Notes: generated by a model from the sequence alone, not told the origin. Counted from the stretch's first letter, positions 1 to 9,279 are shown. The stretch: 64,000 nt of DNA from Achromobacter marplatensis (GCF_002209535.1 NZ_NJIG01000006.1:124001-188000), one strand, 5' to 3'. Made by a program: numbers and translations.

Positions 1-2191
1 TGATCAGGATCCGGATGGTCACGCCCTTCTCGTTGACGGCCGTGACCCCGGCAACCGTAATGTCTTCCAGGATCTCGGGCCCCAGCACCGTATCGGTCAT
101 CAGTTCGGCGAAGGCGGCGCGCAGATGCTCGATCGCGTCGTCCACGCTTTCGCGGTGCGCAATGGTGTATTCGCCCAGGTGGTACGAGAAGTCGCGCATG
201 TGGTTGGCCACCACGTCCACCGACGAGAATGGCACCAGGTGATACCCGCCATCCAGCGTGCGGATGCCCACGGAGCGTATCGTCATGCGTTCCACGGTGC
301 CGAACACGCCTGCGACTTGCACCACGTCGTTCTCGTTCATGCCGTTCTCAAGCTGGATGAAGACGCCTGTGATGATGTCCTGCACCAGCTTCTGCGCGCC
401 GAAGCCGATGGCCAGGCCCACCACGCCGGCGCCGGCTATCAGCGGCCCCACGTCGATGCCGATCTGCGACAGCAGCACCATCAGCGTCATCGCCACGATC
501 ACGATCAGCGCGGCATTGCGGAACAGCGCCAGCAGGGTGCGCTCGCGCGCGCTGGGCATGCCCCGTCCTTCCCGTTGGCTCAAGCGGTGTTCGATGATGC
601 TGGCGATCACGGTCCAGGCAAGCGCCGCGATCAGCAGCACGATGACGATGTTCAGCACGACCTTGATGGCCGCCCCGCCGGCGTCCGAAGCCAGCCAGCG
701 CGACAGGTCGAACGCGTGCCACGCATCCAGAATCAGCAGCACCACGACGATGCGGATGATCCAGCCGACTACTTTCAGGATGGCCGGGACGTAGGCGTTG
801 ACGCGCGCCTCCAGCAGCGGCAAGCGCCGCCGCAGGTCTTCCGACAATTGGATCGGCTTGGCCAGCACCGCGTTCAGCAGCAGGATCAGCAGGCTGCCCA
901 CGCCGATGACCAGCAAGGTCTGCGCGGTGGCGCGCGCCATGAAGGGCAGTGCGTTGGTGGGATCGATCTGGCTGACTACCAGCAGGATGGTGAAGTAGCC
1001 GATCCCCAGCACGTGCCACACGCGCGACAGGAAGTGCAGCCGCGAACCCACGAAGGTGGCTGCACCGGCGGCGTGGAGGTTCAGGCGTTCCCGTACCGAC
1101 CGGCGGTTCTGCCAGATGACGCGCACCGCGTACACATACACCGCCAGCATGATGACCATGCTGGCCAGCCGGCCGAGTGCCGGCGACAGCGCCGCCGCCA
1201 TCACCGGGCCGACCAGCAGCGTGCCGTAACCGGCCGCCGCGACGATGCGCACCAGCCAGGCGTTCCAGTACTTGGCCAATTCGTCGGACATGGGCAAGAG
1301 GCGCAGGTGCGGATGCCGCACGGCAAATACCGTGCGGACCACCACCTTCACGATCTCCACCGACACGAAGGCCCGCAGGAACACCGCAGCCAGCGTGTCC
1401 AGCGTGCCGCGCCCCGGCGTGGTCCACAGGGCGGCGGCCCCGCCCGCCATGGCGGCGAGCAGCACGACGCCCACATCGATGGCGAGCGCACCCACGATCG
1501 CCCCGGCGCGCCGGTACAGCACGCGCATGGATGCCGGTGCGCCGCGTGTCGGCGAGGCAATGGACTCAGCGCCGTGCTCGGCCACCCAGCGGTCGATGCG
1601 CGTGTAGATGCGCATCGCGATCAATCGCAGCACCAGGAAGGCAATGATCGTGGCGATGGCGGCCAGCGTCAGGGGCAGCAAGGCCGTGCTGGCGGTACCG
1701 GCGTCCATGCGCAGGCTGCGGCCCGAGGCCAGCGCACGCATGTCGTCCACGCCCTGGCCCATGTCGGCGGCCACGCCCGTCAGGAAGCGCTGCACGCCAT
1801 CGGCAATGCGTTCTTGCAGGCCTGGCTCTGTCGGCTTTTTGTCGTGTCCGGCCGTGCCAGCCGGGCCGGCCGGCGCCGGCTTGACGCCGGCCGACTGCGC
1901 GCGCAGCTCGTCCACCAGCGCCTTGCGGGCCTCGGGATTGTCCAGCAGGTCGGCGAGTGCCGCAGGGGTGAGCGCGGCCGGTGTCTGTGCGGTAGAGGAA
2001 GCGGCCGGCTGCGGCGCAGGCAGCGGCGCGGCGGCCATGGCGGCGGCTTGCCAGACGAACGACAGGCAACTGAGCATCGCCGCCAGCAGCAAGGCCGCCA
2101 GCCAGGGTCTCTCTCGTCGGTGCCGCCAGAAGGTGGCGGCAGGGGGGCGGGGCGGGAAAGAAATCGATGCTGTCGTTGCGAGTCTAACCAC
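1..2191 (-). CDS. MscS-family mechanosensitive ion channel, YbiO-like (3' part beyond left edge)
   Basis: An open frame of about 730 codons enters from the left edge, so the C-terminus is missing. I start it at GTG 2191, 8 nt after an AGGAG box; internal ATGs at 2077 and 2038 would cut into the export signal. The N-terminus has a basic stretch (RHRRERP) followed by a hydrophobic core ending near AAAMA, which reads as a signal peptide, then a Pro/Ala-rich periplasmic segment and many membrane helices. Near residue 590 lies the MscS pore signature GVVGLAIGFGAQ, followed by the channel beta-domain (QLENGMNENDVVQVAG). Length and layout fit the large YbiO-type channels that release solutes on hypo-osmotic shock. 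Known for the family: heptameric inner-membrane channel. It is transcribed away from the importer operon. Confidence 0.88.
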   Translation of the reverse strand, partial: MVRLATTASISFPPRPPAATFWRHRRERPWLAALLLAAMLSCLSFVWQAAAMAAAPLPAPQPAASSTAQTPAALTPAALADLLDNPEARKALVDELRAQSAGVKPAPAGPAGTAGHDKKPTEPGLQERIADGVQRFLTGVAADMGQGVDDMRALASGRSLRMDAGTASTALLPLTLAAIATIIAFLVLRLIAMRIYTRIDRWVAEHGAESIASPTRGAPASMRVLYRRAGAIVGALAIDVGVVLLAAMAGGAAALWTTPGRGTLDTLAAVFLRAFVSVEIVKVVVRTVFAVRHPHLRLLPMSDELAKYWNAWLVRIVAAAGYGTLLVGPVMAAALSPALGRLASMVIMLAVYVYAVRVIWQNRRSVRERLNLHAAGAATFVGSRLHFLSRVWHVLGIGYFTILLVVSQIDPTNALPFMARATAQTLLVIGVGSLLILLLNAVLAKPIQLSEDLRRRLPLLEARVNAYVPAILKVVGWIIRIVVVLLILDAWHAFDLSRWLASDAGGAAIKVVLNIVIVLLIAALAWTVIASIIEHRLSQREGRGMPSARERTLLALFRNAALIVIVAMTLMVLLSQIGIDVGPLIAGAGVVGLAIGFGAQKLVQDIITGVFIQLENGMNENDVVQVAGVFGTVERMTIRSVGIRTLDGGYHLVPFSSVDVVANHMRDFSYHLGEYTIAHRESVDDAIEHLRAAFAELMTDTVLGPEILEDITVAGVTAVNEKGVTIRILI

Positions 2192-2449
2192 TAATACATC
2201 TCCTCTACGATCAAGGGAAAAAACGAGGCGCGCGATTGCGGTCGCAACGCCGCTAGTGCTTAGATGATAAAGCCCCGAGGTTTCCCAAGCCTGCCGTGCG
2301 CCGTCGGGAAGCGCGGCGCGGACCCGAACGGCATCCCCCAAATTGGTGCCTGCAGGCGCCGCATTTCGCACCGCTCGGGTGCATGGCGGGGTTGCGGACG
2401 GTGCTTATCCCCCGGCTTTCCCCTGCATCTGGCCTGGCATGAAACTTGC

Positions 2450-2480
2450 TTGATACCCATGCAAGTGACTTGCATATGAT
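2450..2480 (+). promoter_or_regulatory. Candidate sigma-70 promoter of the importer operon
   Basis: A -10-like TATGAT lies at 2475-2480 and a -35-like TTGATA at 2450-2455, with a rather long 19-bp spacer. It faces the substrate-binding protein gene 65 bp downstream. The -10 hexamer sits between and partly under the two palindromic boxes, which suggests repression. The spacer length makes this a moderate call. Confidence 0.4.
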
Positions 2481-2495
2481 GCCAGTGACTTACAT
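2459..2495. promoter_or_regulatory. Two tandem palindromic operator-like boxes
   Basis: The first box, 2459-2475, is a perfect palindrome about a central G (ATGCAAGTGACTTGCAT). The second, 2479-2495 (ATGCCAGTGACTTACAT), is the same box with two changes. Their centres are 20 bp apart, two helical turns, so two dimers would bind the same DNA face. They overlap the proposed -10 element. The natural candidate ligand is the XRE-cupin regulator encoded in the same operon (7690-8313), which would give autoregulation; this is inference. Confidence 0.55.
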
Positions 2496-2544
2496 GGCCG
2501 GGCAATCGCGCCCAGGCCGGGAATCCAGACACAGGGGAATTGTC

Positions 2545-3378
2545 ATGCTGCTACGCCGCGTATTCGCTGGGGCGATGTCTTTATTCATGGCCGGCGCCGC
2601 GCACAGCGCCGATCTGCTGGACACGGTCAAGAGCAGGAAAGAGATCGTGGTGGGAACCGAGGCACAGTTCGCGCCGTTCGAATTCGTCCAAGACGGCAAG
2701 ATCGTGGGCTACGGCCCCGACTTGATGAACCTGATCCTGGCCGAGGCGCCCGGGGTGAAGGTCAAGCAGTTCGACGTGCCGTTCCAAGGCATCCTGCCGG
2801 GCCTGGCTACCAAGCGTTTCGACTTCGTGGTGACATCCGTCACGATGACCAAGGACCGTGCCGAAAAGTTCGCGTTCACGGTGCCGATCGCCGATGCGAC
2901 CACGGCGCTGGTCAAACGCAAGGACGACGCGGCATTGACGGATCCCACGGGCATCGCCGGCAAGGTAGTGGGCTCGCAAGCCGGTTCAGCCCAATTGAAA
3001 GCGCTGCAGGATTACGCCAAGAAGCTGCAGGCAGAAGGAAAGCCCGCAGTGACCATCCGTGAATACGTGAGCTTTGATGAAGCCTATGCCGATCTGGCCG
3101 CCGGCCGCTTGTCGGCCGTTGCGCAGTCGCTGGCCAATCTGGCCACGCTGGTGAAGACGCGGTCGGATGTCTATGCGGTGATCGATACGCCCATCGGTCC
3201 CAAGACCTATTTCGGCTGGGTCGGCCGCAAGGACGCAGACAGCGCGTCGCTGGTCAAATTCTTCTCAGACGGTATCGCCCGCGCGGCCAAGTCGGGGCAG
3301 TTGCAGGCGCTGCAGACCAAGTGGTTCGGCTTCACGATGGACGTGCCCACCGACGCAGTGCCGGCGCCGGAACTGTGA
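2545..3378 (+). CDS. Amino-acid ABC transporter substrate-binding protein
   Basis: A 277-residue periplasmic binding protein of the family-3 (polar amino acid) solute-binding type. I start it at ATG 2545 after an AGGGG box, because this gives a clean signal peptide (MLLRRVFAGAMSLFMAG, cleavage after AHS); a longer frame back to 2446 would put the palindromic operators inside the gene. The mature start EIVVGTEAQFAPFEF and the GYGPDLM segment are typical of the family. It should capture the substrate in the periplasm and pass it to the two permeases that follow. The substrate cannot be read from sequence; the downstream enzymes suggest a ureido or guanidino derivative of an amino acid. Confidence 0.9.
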   Translation: MLLRRVFAGAMSLFMAGAAHSADLLDTVKSRKEIVVGTEAQFAPFEFVQDGKIVGYGPDLMNLILAEAPGVKVKQFDVPFQGILPGLATKRFDFVVTSVTMTKDRAEKFAFTVPIADATTALVKRKDDAALTDPTGIAGKVVGSQAGSAQLKALQDYAKKLQAEGKPAVTIREYVSFDEAYADLAAGRLSAVAQSLANLATLVKTRSDVYAVIDTPIGPKTYFGWVGRKDADSASLVKFFSDGIARAAKSGQLQALQTKWFGFTMDVPTDAVPAPEL

Positions 3379-3406
3379 TTCCCGTCTGTCCTCGGAGCCC
3401 CCGCTG

Positions 3407-4120
3407 ATGAACGCCGTCTCTTTCACCGAACGGTTTATGGCATACCTGCCCGTGCTGCTGCACGGCGCAAGCATGACGCTGATCGTGGCGGCGTCGGCCA
3501 TCGTCATCGGCTTCGTGCTGGGCGCGGCGTTGCTGGGCCTGTCTCTGCACCGCCGCGGCCAAGGGATGCTGCCGCGCGCCGTCGCGCTGTACGTGAGCTT
3601 TTTTCGGGGCACGCCGCTTCTTGTGCAGTTATTGATGCTGTTCTATCTGCCCAGTGCGGTGGGCCTGGATATGCCGCCGTTGCTGGTGGCCATTCTGGCG
3701 ATGAGCCTGAATTCGGGTGCGTTCCAGTCGGAGATCCTGCGCGCCGGGCTAGCCGCCGTGCCCAAGGGACAGGTCGAGGCGGCAGCCATCTTCGGCTTGA
3801 GCCCGCGGCAGGTGTTCCGGTATGTGCAATTGCCGCAGGTTGCGCGCGCCGTCTGGCCCGCTGTGGTGTCCGAAGCGATAGATGTGGTCAAGAACTCGTC
3901 CATCGTGTCGGTGATCGCGGTGGCCGAATTGGCGCGTGGCAGCCGGCAGATCGTGGCCGCTAATTTCCGCCCGCTGGAGGTCTATCTGACTGTGGGTGCG
4001 GCGTATCTTCTGATGACCGGCGCGATCTTCATGCTGGGCACGTGGCTGGGCAGACGGATGGGCCAGGGGCCGCGCGCTAGCGCCGCGGTAATGAATCGCG
4101 TAGCCATCAACAAGACATGA
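3407..4120 (+). CDS. Amino-acid ABC transporter permease (first subunit)
   Basis: A 237-residue inner-membrane permease of the HisM/GlnP type. About five hydrophobic helices are visible, starting with SMTLIVAASAIVIGFVLG. The family coupling loop that contacts the ATPase is present around EAAAIFGLSPRQVFRYVQLP, and FFRGTPLLVQL is the conserved early motif. It follows the binding protein by 28 bp and overlaps the second permease by 4 bp (ATGA), so the two are translationally coupled and probably form a heterodimer. Confidence 0.9.
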   Translation: MNAVSFTERFMAYLPVLLHGASMTLIVAASAIVIGFVLGAALLGLSLHRRGQGMLPRAVALYVSFFRGTPLLVQLLMLFYLPSAVGLDMPPLLVAILAMSLNSGAFQSEILRAGLAAVPKGQVEAAAIFGLSPRQVFRYVQLPQVARAVWPAVVSEAIDVVKNSSIVSVIAVAELARGSRQIVAANFRPLEVYLTVGAAYLLMTGAIFMLGTWLGRRMGQGPRASAAVMNRVAINKT

Positions 4121-4764
4121 TAGACCTGACATTATTGGGCCAGTTGCTGCCCGTATTCGCTACCGCCGCCGGGCGTACCGTGGCCCTGGTGGCCGCAGGC
4201 CTGGCCGGTGGCCTGGTAATCGGATTCTTGATGCACGTGTTGCGGGAAACCGGTGTCGCCGCGCTGCGTTGGCTGTATTGGTCCTACACAGCCGTCTGGC
4301 GCGGCGTTCCGTTCCTGATTCATTTGTTCATTGTGTACTTTGGCTTGCCCGCCGCCGGCATATCGCTGGACCCCTTCGTGGCCGCGGCGGCAACCCTGTC
4401 GGTGTATGGCGGCGCCTATTTCGCCGAGATATTCCGCGCTTGCTGGCAAACCATTCCCAAGGGGCAGATCGAGGCCGCGCGTTGCATGGGGCTGACCCGA
4501 CGCCAGGTGTTCCTGCGTATCGAATGCCCGCAGGCCTTGCGCGCCAGTGTGCCGTTGATCGTGAACCAGACCATCTTGCTGATGAAGGAATCGGCTTTGG
4601 CCTCGGTAATCACCTATCCGGAGCTGACGATGACTGCGGGCAAGGTGGTGTCCGAACAGTTTGTCTACATCGAGCCCTATCTGTTGCTGGCGCTGAGCTA
4701 TTGGGCTTTGGCGCTGCTGATCAATCGTCTGGGCATCGTGTTCAAGCGCTGCCTGGCGCGTTGA
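4117..4764 (+). CDS. Amino-acid ABC transporter permease (second subunit)
   Basis: A 215-residue permease paralogous to its upstream neighbour. It carries the matching motifs WRGVPFLIHLF and the coupling loop IEAARCMGLTRRQVFLRIE. Its ATG overlaps the stop of the first permease. A few bases separate it from the ATPase gene. Having two permeases, one binding protein and one ATPase is the usual make-up of polar amino-acid importers. Confidence 0.9.
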   Translation: MIDLTLLGQLLPVFATAAGRTVALVAAGLAGGLVIGFLMHVLRETGVAALRWLYWSYTAVWRGVPFLIHLFIVYFGLPAAGISLDPFVAAAATLSVYGGAYFAEIFRACWQTIPKGQIEAARCMGLTRRQVFLRIECPQALRASVPLIVNQTILLMKESALASVITYPELTMTAGKVVSEQFVYIEPYLLLALSYWALALLINRLGIVFKRCLAR

Positions 4765-4776
4765 GGAATCGCGAAT

Positions 4777-5613
4777 ATGAATACTCCCGTAACTGTCCCG
4801 ATGCTGTCGTTGCGTGGCGTGGGCAAGTCGTTTGCTGGCCATCGCGTGCTGGCCGGCGTGGACCTGGATGTGCGCCAGGGCGAAGTCGTGACCTTGATCG
4901 GCCCGTCCGGCTCTGGCAAGACCACGCTCCTGCGGTGCATGAACTTCCTGGAAGCCTATGACGAAGGCGAGGTGCAAGTGCGCGGCGCGCTGCTGGGATA
5001 TCGACGTGACCCCTCGGGGCAGTTGCAGCCGGAGTCTGACCGAGTCGTGGCGGAAGTGCGGGCGCCGTTGTCGATGGTCTTCCAGCAGTTCAACCTGTGG
5101 CCGCACATGACTGCGCTGGCCAATGTGATGGCGCCGTTGACGTTGGCCAAAGGCATGCGCCCGGATCGCGCACGGCAGGCCGCGGCGGATGCGCTGGCCC
5201 GGGTGGGCATGTCAGCCAAGGCCGATTCCCTGCCTGCGAACCTTAGCGGCGGTCAGCAGCAGCGAGTGGGCATTGCGCGCGCGCTGGCCGTGGGGCCGGA
5301 GGCCATGCTGCTGGATGAGCCAACGTCGGCACTGGATCCCGAGCTGGTGGATGAAGTGCTGGAAGTCATCAAGTCGCTCTCGCGCGATGGCATGACCATG
5401 GTGATGGTGACGCACGAAATGAGTTTTGCGGCAGAGGTGTCCGACCGCATCGTCTTCATGGAGAAAGGTCGGATCGTGACGATCGGCACGCCCGAACAGA
5501 TCGTCTACCGGCCCGAGCATCCGCGCGTCCAGGCGTTCCTGCAGCCCTGGATACGGCGCAGTCTGGGCGGCTCGGGCCGTGAGTACGCAGCACAACCGGA
5601 GGCGACGCGATGA
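4777..5613 (+). CDS. Amino-acid ABC transporter ATP-binding protein
   Basis: A 278-residue ABC ATPase, GlnQ/HisP type. Walker A ([11 protein letters not shown]), Q-loop region ([13 protein letters not shown]), ABC signature (LSGGQQQR), Walker B ([13 protein letters not shown]) and switch histidine (VTHEM) are all present in order. It is about 30 residues longer than typical GlnQ because of a short insertion after the Walker A region ([16 protein letters not shown]) and a C-terminal tail. It energises import through the two permeases. Its stop overlaps the start of the amidohydrolase gene (ATGA), tying uptake to catabolism. Confidence 0.92.
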   Translation: MNTPVTVPMLSLRGVGKSFAGHRVLAGVDLDVRQGEVVTLIGPSGSGKTTLLRCMNFLEAYDEGEVQVRGALLGYRRDPSGQLQPESDRVVAEVRAPLSMVFQQFNLWPHMTALANVMAPLTLAKGMRPDRARQAAADALARVGMSAKADSLPANLSGGQQQRVGIARALAVGPEAMLLDEPTSALDPELVDEVLEVIKSLSRDGMTMVMVTHEMSFAAEVSDRIVFMEKGRIVTIGTPEQIVYRPEHPRVQAFLQPWIRRSLGGSGREYAAQPEATR

Positions 5614-6908
5614 CAACGGAATGGGTGGACGAACTGGCTGGCCGGGTGGCTGGCGCAATCGACGCACACCGCCTGGAATCGCGTCAACGCGGCCTGGCGG
5701 CGTATGGCGCCGTGGCCACGGGCGGCGTCGCACGGCAGGCGCTGACCGAACCGGAGCTTGCCGCGCGCCGCTGGCTGGTGCAGGACTTTGCTGCGCGTCC
5801 CGGCTACAGCGTGAGCATCGATGCCGCCGCCAATGTGATCGTGCGTCGGGCCGGTCGTGATGCAGGGGCCGAACCCGTGATGACCGGCAGCCATGCCGAT
5901 ACCCAGCCCCTGGGCGGTTGGCTGGACGGCGCCTTTGGCGTCGTGGCGGGGCTGGAGGTCATGGACGCGCTGGACAGTCTGGGCGCGGCCACCCGGCGTC
6001 CCCTGGACGTCGTGATGTGGACCAACGAGGAAGGGTCGCGCTTCGCGCCGGGGCTGATGGGGTCGGTGGCCTACACCGCGCCCGAGCGCCTGGCTGCCTT
6101 CCTGTCGGTTACGGACGCCCAAGGCGTGCGGTTCCAGGATGCACGCGATGCGGCGGTATCCGACTTCAAGACGCATGCCGGGCGCCAAGGCTGGACATGG
6201 ATGGAACGGCCATTGGCCACCCCCGTGCATGCCTACATCGAAGCGCATATCGAGCAAGGCCCGGTGCTGGAATCCCAAGGGCTGCAAGTCGGCTGCGTGA
6301 CGGCCATCCAAGGGGTGCGCTGGTATCGCGTCACCGTGCCCGGCCGCAGCGCGCATGCCGGCACCACGCCGCTGGCCAACCGCGACGATGCGCAAGCCAA
6401 GGCGGTGGCCCTCGCGCATGCCGTCCTCAGCCATGCGGCGCATTGCGGCGATGAGCGCCTGCGCGTCACCATCGGCCGCTGGGATTGCGCACCGGGATCG
6501 ATCAACACCATTGCGAATCGGGTCATTTTCACGATTGATGCGCGGCATCCCGAGTCCGCTGCCCTGGATGCCGTGCGCGCCGCGATGGATGCCGCGTTGC
6601 CTGACGGCGCCCGCATCGAGGTTTTGCAAGATAAGGCGACCGTGCATTTTGCGCCGCCCCTGGTCGCGTTGGCCACAACCGCTTGCCAGGCCTTGGGCCT
6701 CACCCACCGGCAGATGCTATCGGGCGCGTTTCACGACGCGATGCCGATGGCTGGATTCTGCCCCTCCACGATGTTGTTCGCGCCCAGCATTGCGGGCGTC
6801 AGCCACCACCCGGCCGAAGACACGGCCATTGCCGACCTGACTGCTTGCACGCGAGCGCTTGCCTGGTGCCTGGTGCATCTGGCGGAACCTGTCACTGACC
6901 AATCTTGA
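5610..6908 (+). CDS. M20-family Zn-dependent amidohydrolase (carbamoylase/allantoate hydrolase type)
   Basis: A 432-residue cytoplasmic metallo-hydrolase of the family holding N-carbamoyl-L-amino-acid hydrolases, beta-ureidopropionase and allantoate amidohydrolase. Metal-ligand motifs appear in order: GSHADT, the acidic pair in WTNEEGSRF, the histidine of [10 protein letters not shown], and the C-terminal histidine in [10 protein letters not shown]. The dimerisation domain shows [10 protein letters not shown]. The family cleaves ureido or amide C-N bonds, releasing ammonia and CO2 or an amine. It overlaps the ATPase gene by 4 bp and precedes a DUF1989 gene, so it probably acts on the imported compound. 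Exact substrate unknown. Confidence 0.88.
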   Translation: MTTEWVDELAGRVAGAIDAHRLESRQRGLAAYGAVATGGVARQALTEPELAARRWLVQDFAARPGYSVSIDAAANVIVRRAGRDAGAEPVMTGSHADTQPLGGWLDGAFGVVAGLEVMDALDSLGAATRRPLDVVMWTNEEGSRFAPGLMGSVAYTAPERLAAFLSVTDAQGVRFQDARDAAVSDFKTHAGRQGWTWMERPLATPVHAYIEAHIEQGPVLESQGLQVGCVTAIQGVRWYRVTVPGRSAHAGTTPLANRDDAQAKAVALAHAVLSHAAHCGDERLRVTIGRWDCAPGSINTIANRVIFTIDARHPESAALDAVRAAMDAALPDGARIEVLQDKATVHFAPPLVALATTACQALGLTHRQMLSGAFHDAMPMAGFCPSTMLFAPSIAGVSHHPAEDTAIADLTACTRALAWCLVHLAEPVTDQS

Positions 6909-6943
6909 TTTCTCTTCACAGCCCACACCGAAGGACACGCACC

Positions 6944-7654
6944 ATGGATCAACACATCGCCCCTATCGCCCACAGCGCCGTTCTGGACAACGGCGAGGCC
7001 GTCGGCCAGAACAACACGCACCGCGAACCGATCTCGCCGGACGGCACGCCGGAACTGGGCAAGGTCTATCAAGTACCTGCACGCCATGGGCGCGCGGTGC
7101 GCGTGGCCAAAGGCCAGGTCATTCGCATCATTAATACGCACGGAAGCCAGGTATGCGACACCTGGGCGTTCAAGAGCGATGACTTGAGCGAGTTCATGTC
7201 CATGGAGCACGCGCGTGCCGCAATCGATCGGATCATCCCCAAGGCGGGCGACCCGCTCTACAGCAATCGTCGCCGCAGCATCATGACGATGACGGCCGAC
7301 ACCTCGCCTGGCGTGCATGACACGCTGATGGCGGCCTGCGATGCGTATCGTTACCGCAATCTGGGCGTTGAGCACTACCACGACAATTGCGCCGATAATA
7401 TGCGCCTGGCGCTCAAGGCCATCGGCCTGCGCGCCCGGGAAGTGCCCCAGCCGCTGAATCTGTGGATGAATATTCCGGTGGGTACCGACGGTGGCGTGCA
7501 ATGGCTGCCGCCGGTGTCCAAGGCGGGCGACTATGTCGATCTGCGCGCTGAAATGGATTGTGTGGTCGTGCTGTCGGCCTGCCCACAGGACATCGTGCCG
7601 ATCAACGACAATCGCCCGGTCGAAGTGCACTTTTCGGTGCTGGCGCAAGCCTGA
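6944..7654 (+). CDS. DUF1989 (urea-carboxylase-associated family) protein
   Basis: A 236-residue soluble protein of DUF1989. I choose ATG 6944, preceded by AAGGA, over a frame opening at 6905. Family features are the early GRAVRVAKGQVIRIINTHG, the C-x-D motif VCDTW, SMEHARA, and the C-terminal VVVLSACPQDIVPIN with a conserved cysteine. Two DUF1989 paralogues, CgdA and CgdB, form carboxyguanidine deiminase in guanidine degradation; other members sit beside urea carboxylase. Here there is one copy and no carboxylase, so a different deiminase or hydrolase role on the imported compound is likely. Function inferred, not established. Confidence 0.82.
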   Translation: MDQHIAPIAHSAVLDNGEAVGQNNTHREPISPDGTPELGKVYQVPARHGRAVRVAKGQVIRIINTHGSQVCDTWAFKSDDLSEFMSMEHARAAIDRIIPKAGDPLYSNRRRSIMTMTADTSPGVHDTLMAACDAYRYRNLGVEHYHDNCADNMRLALKAIGLRAREVPQPLNLWMNIPVGTDGGVQWLPPVSKAGDYVDLRAEMDCVVVLSACPQDIVPINDNRPVEVHFSVLAQA

Positions 7655-7689
7655 CCCCGCTCTCCCCGACGACAACGCAGTACAGGCTT

Positions 7690-8313
7690 ATGGCAAAGAA
7701 AAGTACGCAATCGGCGGCAGCCCCGCGCGAGCAGGAATCTGGCGATCCGGGCATGTCCGCCCTGGGGCCGCGGCTCAAGCACGCGCGCATGGTGCACGGG
7801 CTGACGCTCAAGGCGCTGGCGCAGGCGGCCGATTGCTCGGAAAGCCTGCTGTCGCGCGTCGAGCGCGGCCAGGCCATGCCATCGTTGGCCAATCTGCACC
7901 GGCTGGCGCGGGCGCTGGGAACGAACGTGGCGGAACTTACTGCTGCGCATGCGCCGCCTTCGTCGCCCGTGATCAGGCAGGGCGAACGCCCGATCATAGA
8001 GTTCAACAGCCAGCGCGGCCGCAAGCCGGGCGTCAAGCTGGAACGGGTGATCGTGCCCATGCGCGGCCAGTTGCTGCAGGCTGACATCCACCAGTTGGAA
8101 CCCAAGGCGGAAAGCCTCGAGCAGATCGCACACGCGGGCGAGGAAATGGGTTATGTGATCGAGGGCGAGTTCGAGTTGCGCCTGGGAACCGAGATCCATC
8201 ACCTGCAGGCCGGCGATTCCTTCTACTTTTCCAGTGATGTGCCACATAGCTACCGCAACCCGGGGCGGACCGTGGCGCGCGTGTTGTGGGTCAACACGCC
8301 TGCCACCTTCTGA
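7690..8313 (+). CDS. XRE-family regulator with C-terminal cupin domain
   Basis: A 207-residue transcription factor. Residues about 20-80 form the helix-turn-helix (GPRLKHARMVHGLTLKALAQ then SESLLSRVERGQAMPSLANL); residues about 130-200 form a cupin (GEEMGYVIEGEFELRLG, GDSFYFSSDVPHSYRNPG), normally the small-molecule sensor. ATG 7690 was chosen because the frame upstream lies inside the preceding gene. It sits inside the operon between catabolic genes, a common place for a pathway-specific regulator. The paired palindromes at 2459-2495 are the best candidate target. Confidence 0.88.
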   Translation: MAKKSTQSAAAPREQESGDPGMSALGPRLKHARMVHGLTLKALAQAADCSESLLSRVERGQAMPSLANLHRLARALGTNVAELTAAHAPPSSPVIRQGERPIIEFNSQRGRKPGVKLERVIVPMRGQLLQADIHQLEPKAESLEQIAHAGEEMGYVIEGEFELRLGTEIHHLQAGDSFYFSSDVPHSYRNPGRTVARVLWVNTPATF

Positions 8314-8340
8314 TCCGGCTGCGGCCACAGGAAAATACTG

Positions 8341-9279
8341 ATGAGCACCGATACGACGATGCAGGGTCTGCCGCGTTACAGCGGGATCCCGACTTTCATG
8401 CGCGTGCCGCTGGCCGGCGGCTTGGACGACTTCGATATCGCATTGGCGGGCGTGCCGTTTGACGGCGGCGTGACGGCGCGGCCGGGCGCGCGCTTCGGTC
8501 CGCGCGAAATCCGCAATATGTCCACCATGATGCGCGCCATCCACCATGTGACCGGCTTCAATCCGTTTGCGGCCTGCAAGGTGGCGGACGTGGGCGATGT
8601 GCCGTTTACGGATGTGTTTCATCTGGAACGGGCGCACGACGACATCCGGCGCTTCTTCGAACCGATCTTCGCGGCAGGAAAGAAAGCGCTGATCGCGGGC
8701 GGCGACCATTCCATCACGTTTCCTGTGTTCCAGGCGATTGCGCCGCGCGAGCCCTTGGGCATGGTGCACATCGACGCACACACCGACACCTGGGACTATT
8801 TCGTCGGGTCGAAATTCAGCCATGGGTCGCCGTTTCGCCGGGCGGTCGAAGCCGGCCTGCTGGATCCCAAGCGCACCATCCAGATTGGCATCCGCGGCGC
8901 CCAGAACACGGACGAGGGCTGGCGTTATTCCTTGGACAGCGGCATGCGCGTGGTGTTCATCGAAGAGTTCGACAAGGTGGGCGTCGATGCCATCATCCGC
9001 GAAGCACGCCGCGTGGTGGGAAACGGCCCTGCGTATCTGTCAGTGGATGTCGATGGGCTGGATCCGGTTTACGCGCCAGGCACGGGCACGCCGGAGGTGG
9101 GCGGCCTGTCCACCCGCGAGACGCTGGCGCTGTTGCGTGGCCTGGACGGGATGGATTTTGTCGGGGCGGATGTGGTCGAGGTGTCTCCGCCCTATGACCC
9201 CAGCGGCAACACCGCCTTGTTGGGTGCGACCCTGATGTACGAGTGCCTGTGCCTGCTGGCGCGGCGTTACGCGGCCTAG
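8341..9279 (+). CDS. Agmatinase/ureohydrolase-family enzyme
   Basis: A 312-residue binuclear-manganese ureohydrolase (arginase superfamily, SpeB branch). The metal motifs are complete: GGDHS (His123), DAHTDT (Asp145, His147, Asp149) and SVDVDGLDP (Asp236, Asp238). These enzymes hydrolyse a guanidino group to urea and an amine. Family members act on agmatine, guanidinobutyrate, guanidinopropionate, proclavaminate or guanidine itself, and sequence alone does not tell which. Being the last gene of an operon with an importer and an amidohydrolase, it points to a guanidino-compound substrate rather than arginine decarboxylation. No decarboxylase is nearby. Confidence 0.88.
   Translation: MSTDTTMQGLPRYSGIPTFMRVPLAGGLDDFDIALAGVPFDGGVTARPGARFGPREIRNMSTMMRAIHHVTGFNPFAACKVADVGDVPFTDVFHLERAHDDIRRFFEPIFAAGKKALIAGGDHSITFPVFQAIAPREPLGMVHIDAHTDTWDYFVGSKFSHGSPFRRAVEAGLLDPKRTIQIGIRGAQNTDEGWRYSLDSGMRVVFIEEFDKVGVDAIIREARRVVGNGPAYLSVDVDGLDPVYAPGTGTPEVGGLSTRETLALLRGLDGMDFVGADVVEVSPPYDPSGNTALLGATLMYECLCLLARRYAA

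Larger units (their letters stand above)
2192..2544. other. Divergent intergenic region, channel gene / importer operon
   Basis: This 353-bp gap separates two divergent genes. The right third holds the promoter and paired palindromes described below. The left two thirds contain only short frames with no ribosome-binding site, which I do not call genes. No terminator is expected between divergent genes and none is seen. Confidence 0.6.

Noticed and set aside
125-2194. 689-codon plus-strand frame opposite the MscS gene
   Set aside because: Its protein is an Arg/His/Gln-rich scramble, while the minus strand encodes a clear channel with MscS motifs.
2260-2532. 90-codon minus-strand frame in the divergent gap
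   Set aside because: No ribosome-binding site, overlaps promoter elements, and the protein resembles nothing.
2446-2544. Upstream extension of the binding-protein gene to 2446
   Set aside because: It would translate through the operators and promoter and bury the signal peptide 33 residues in.
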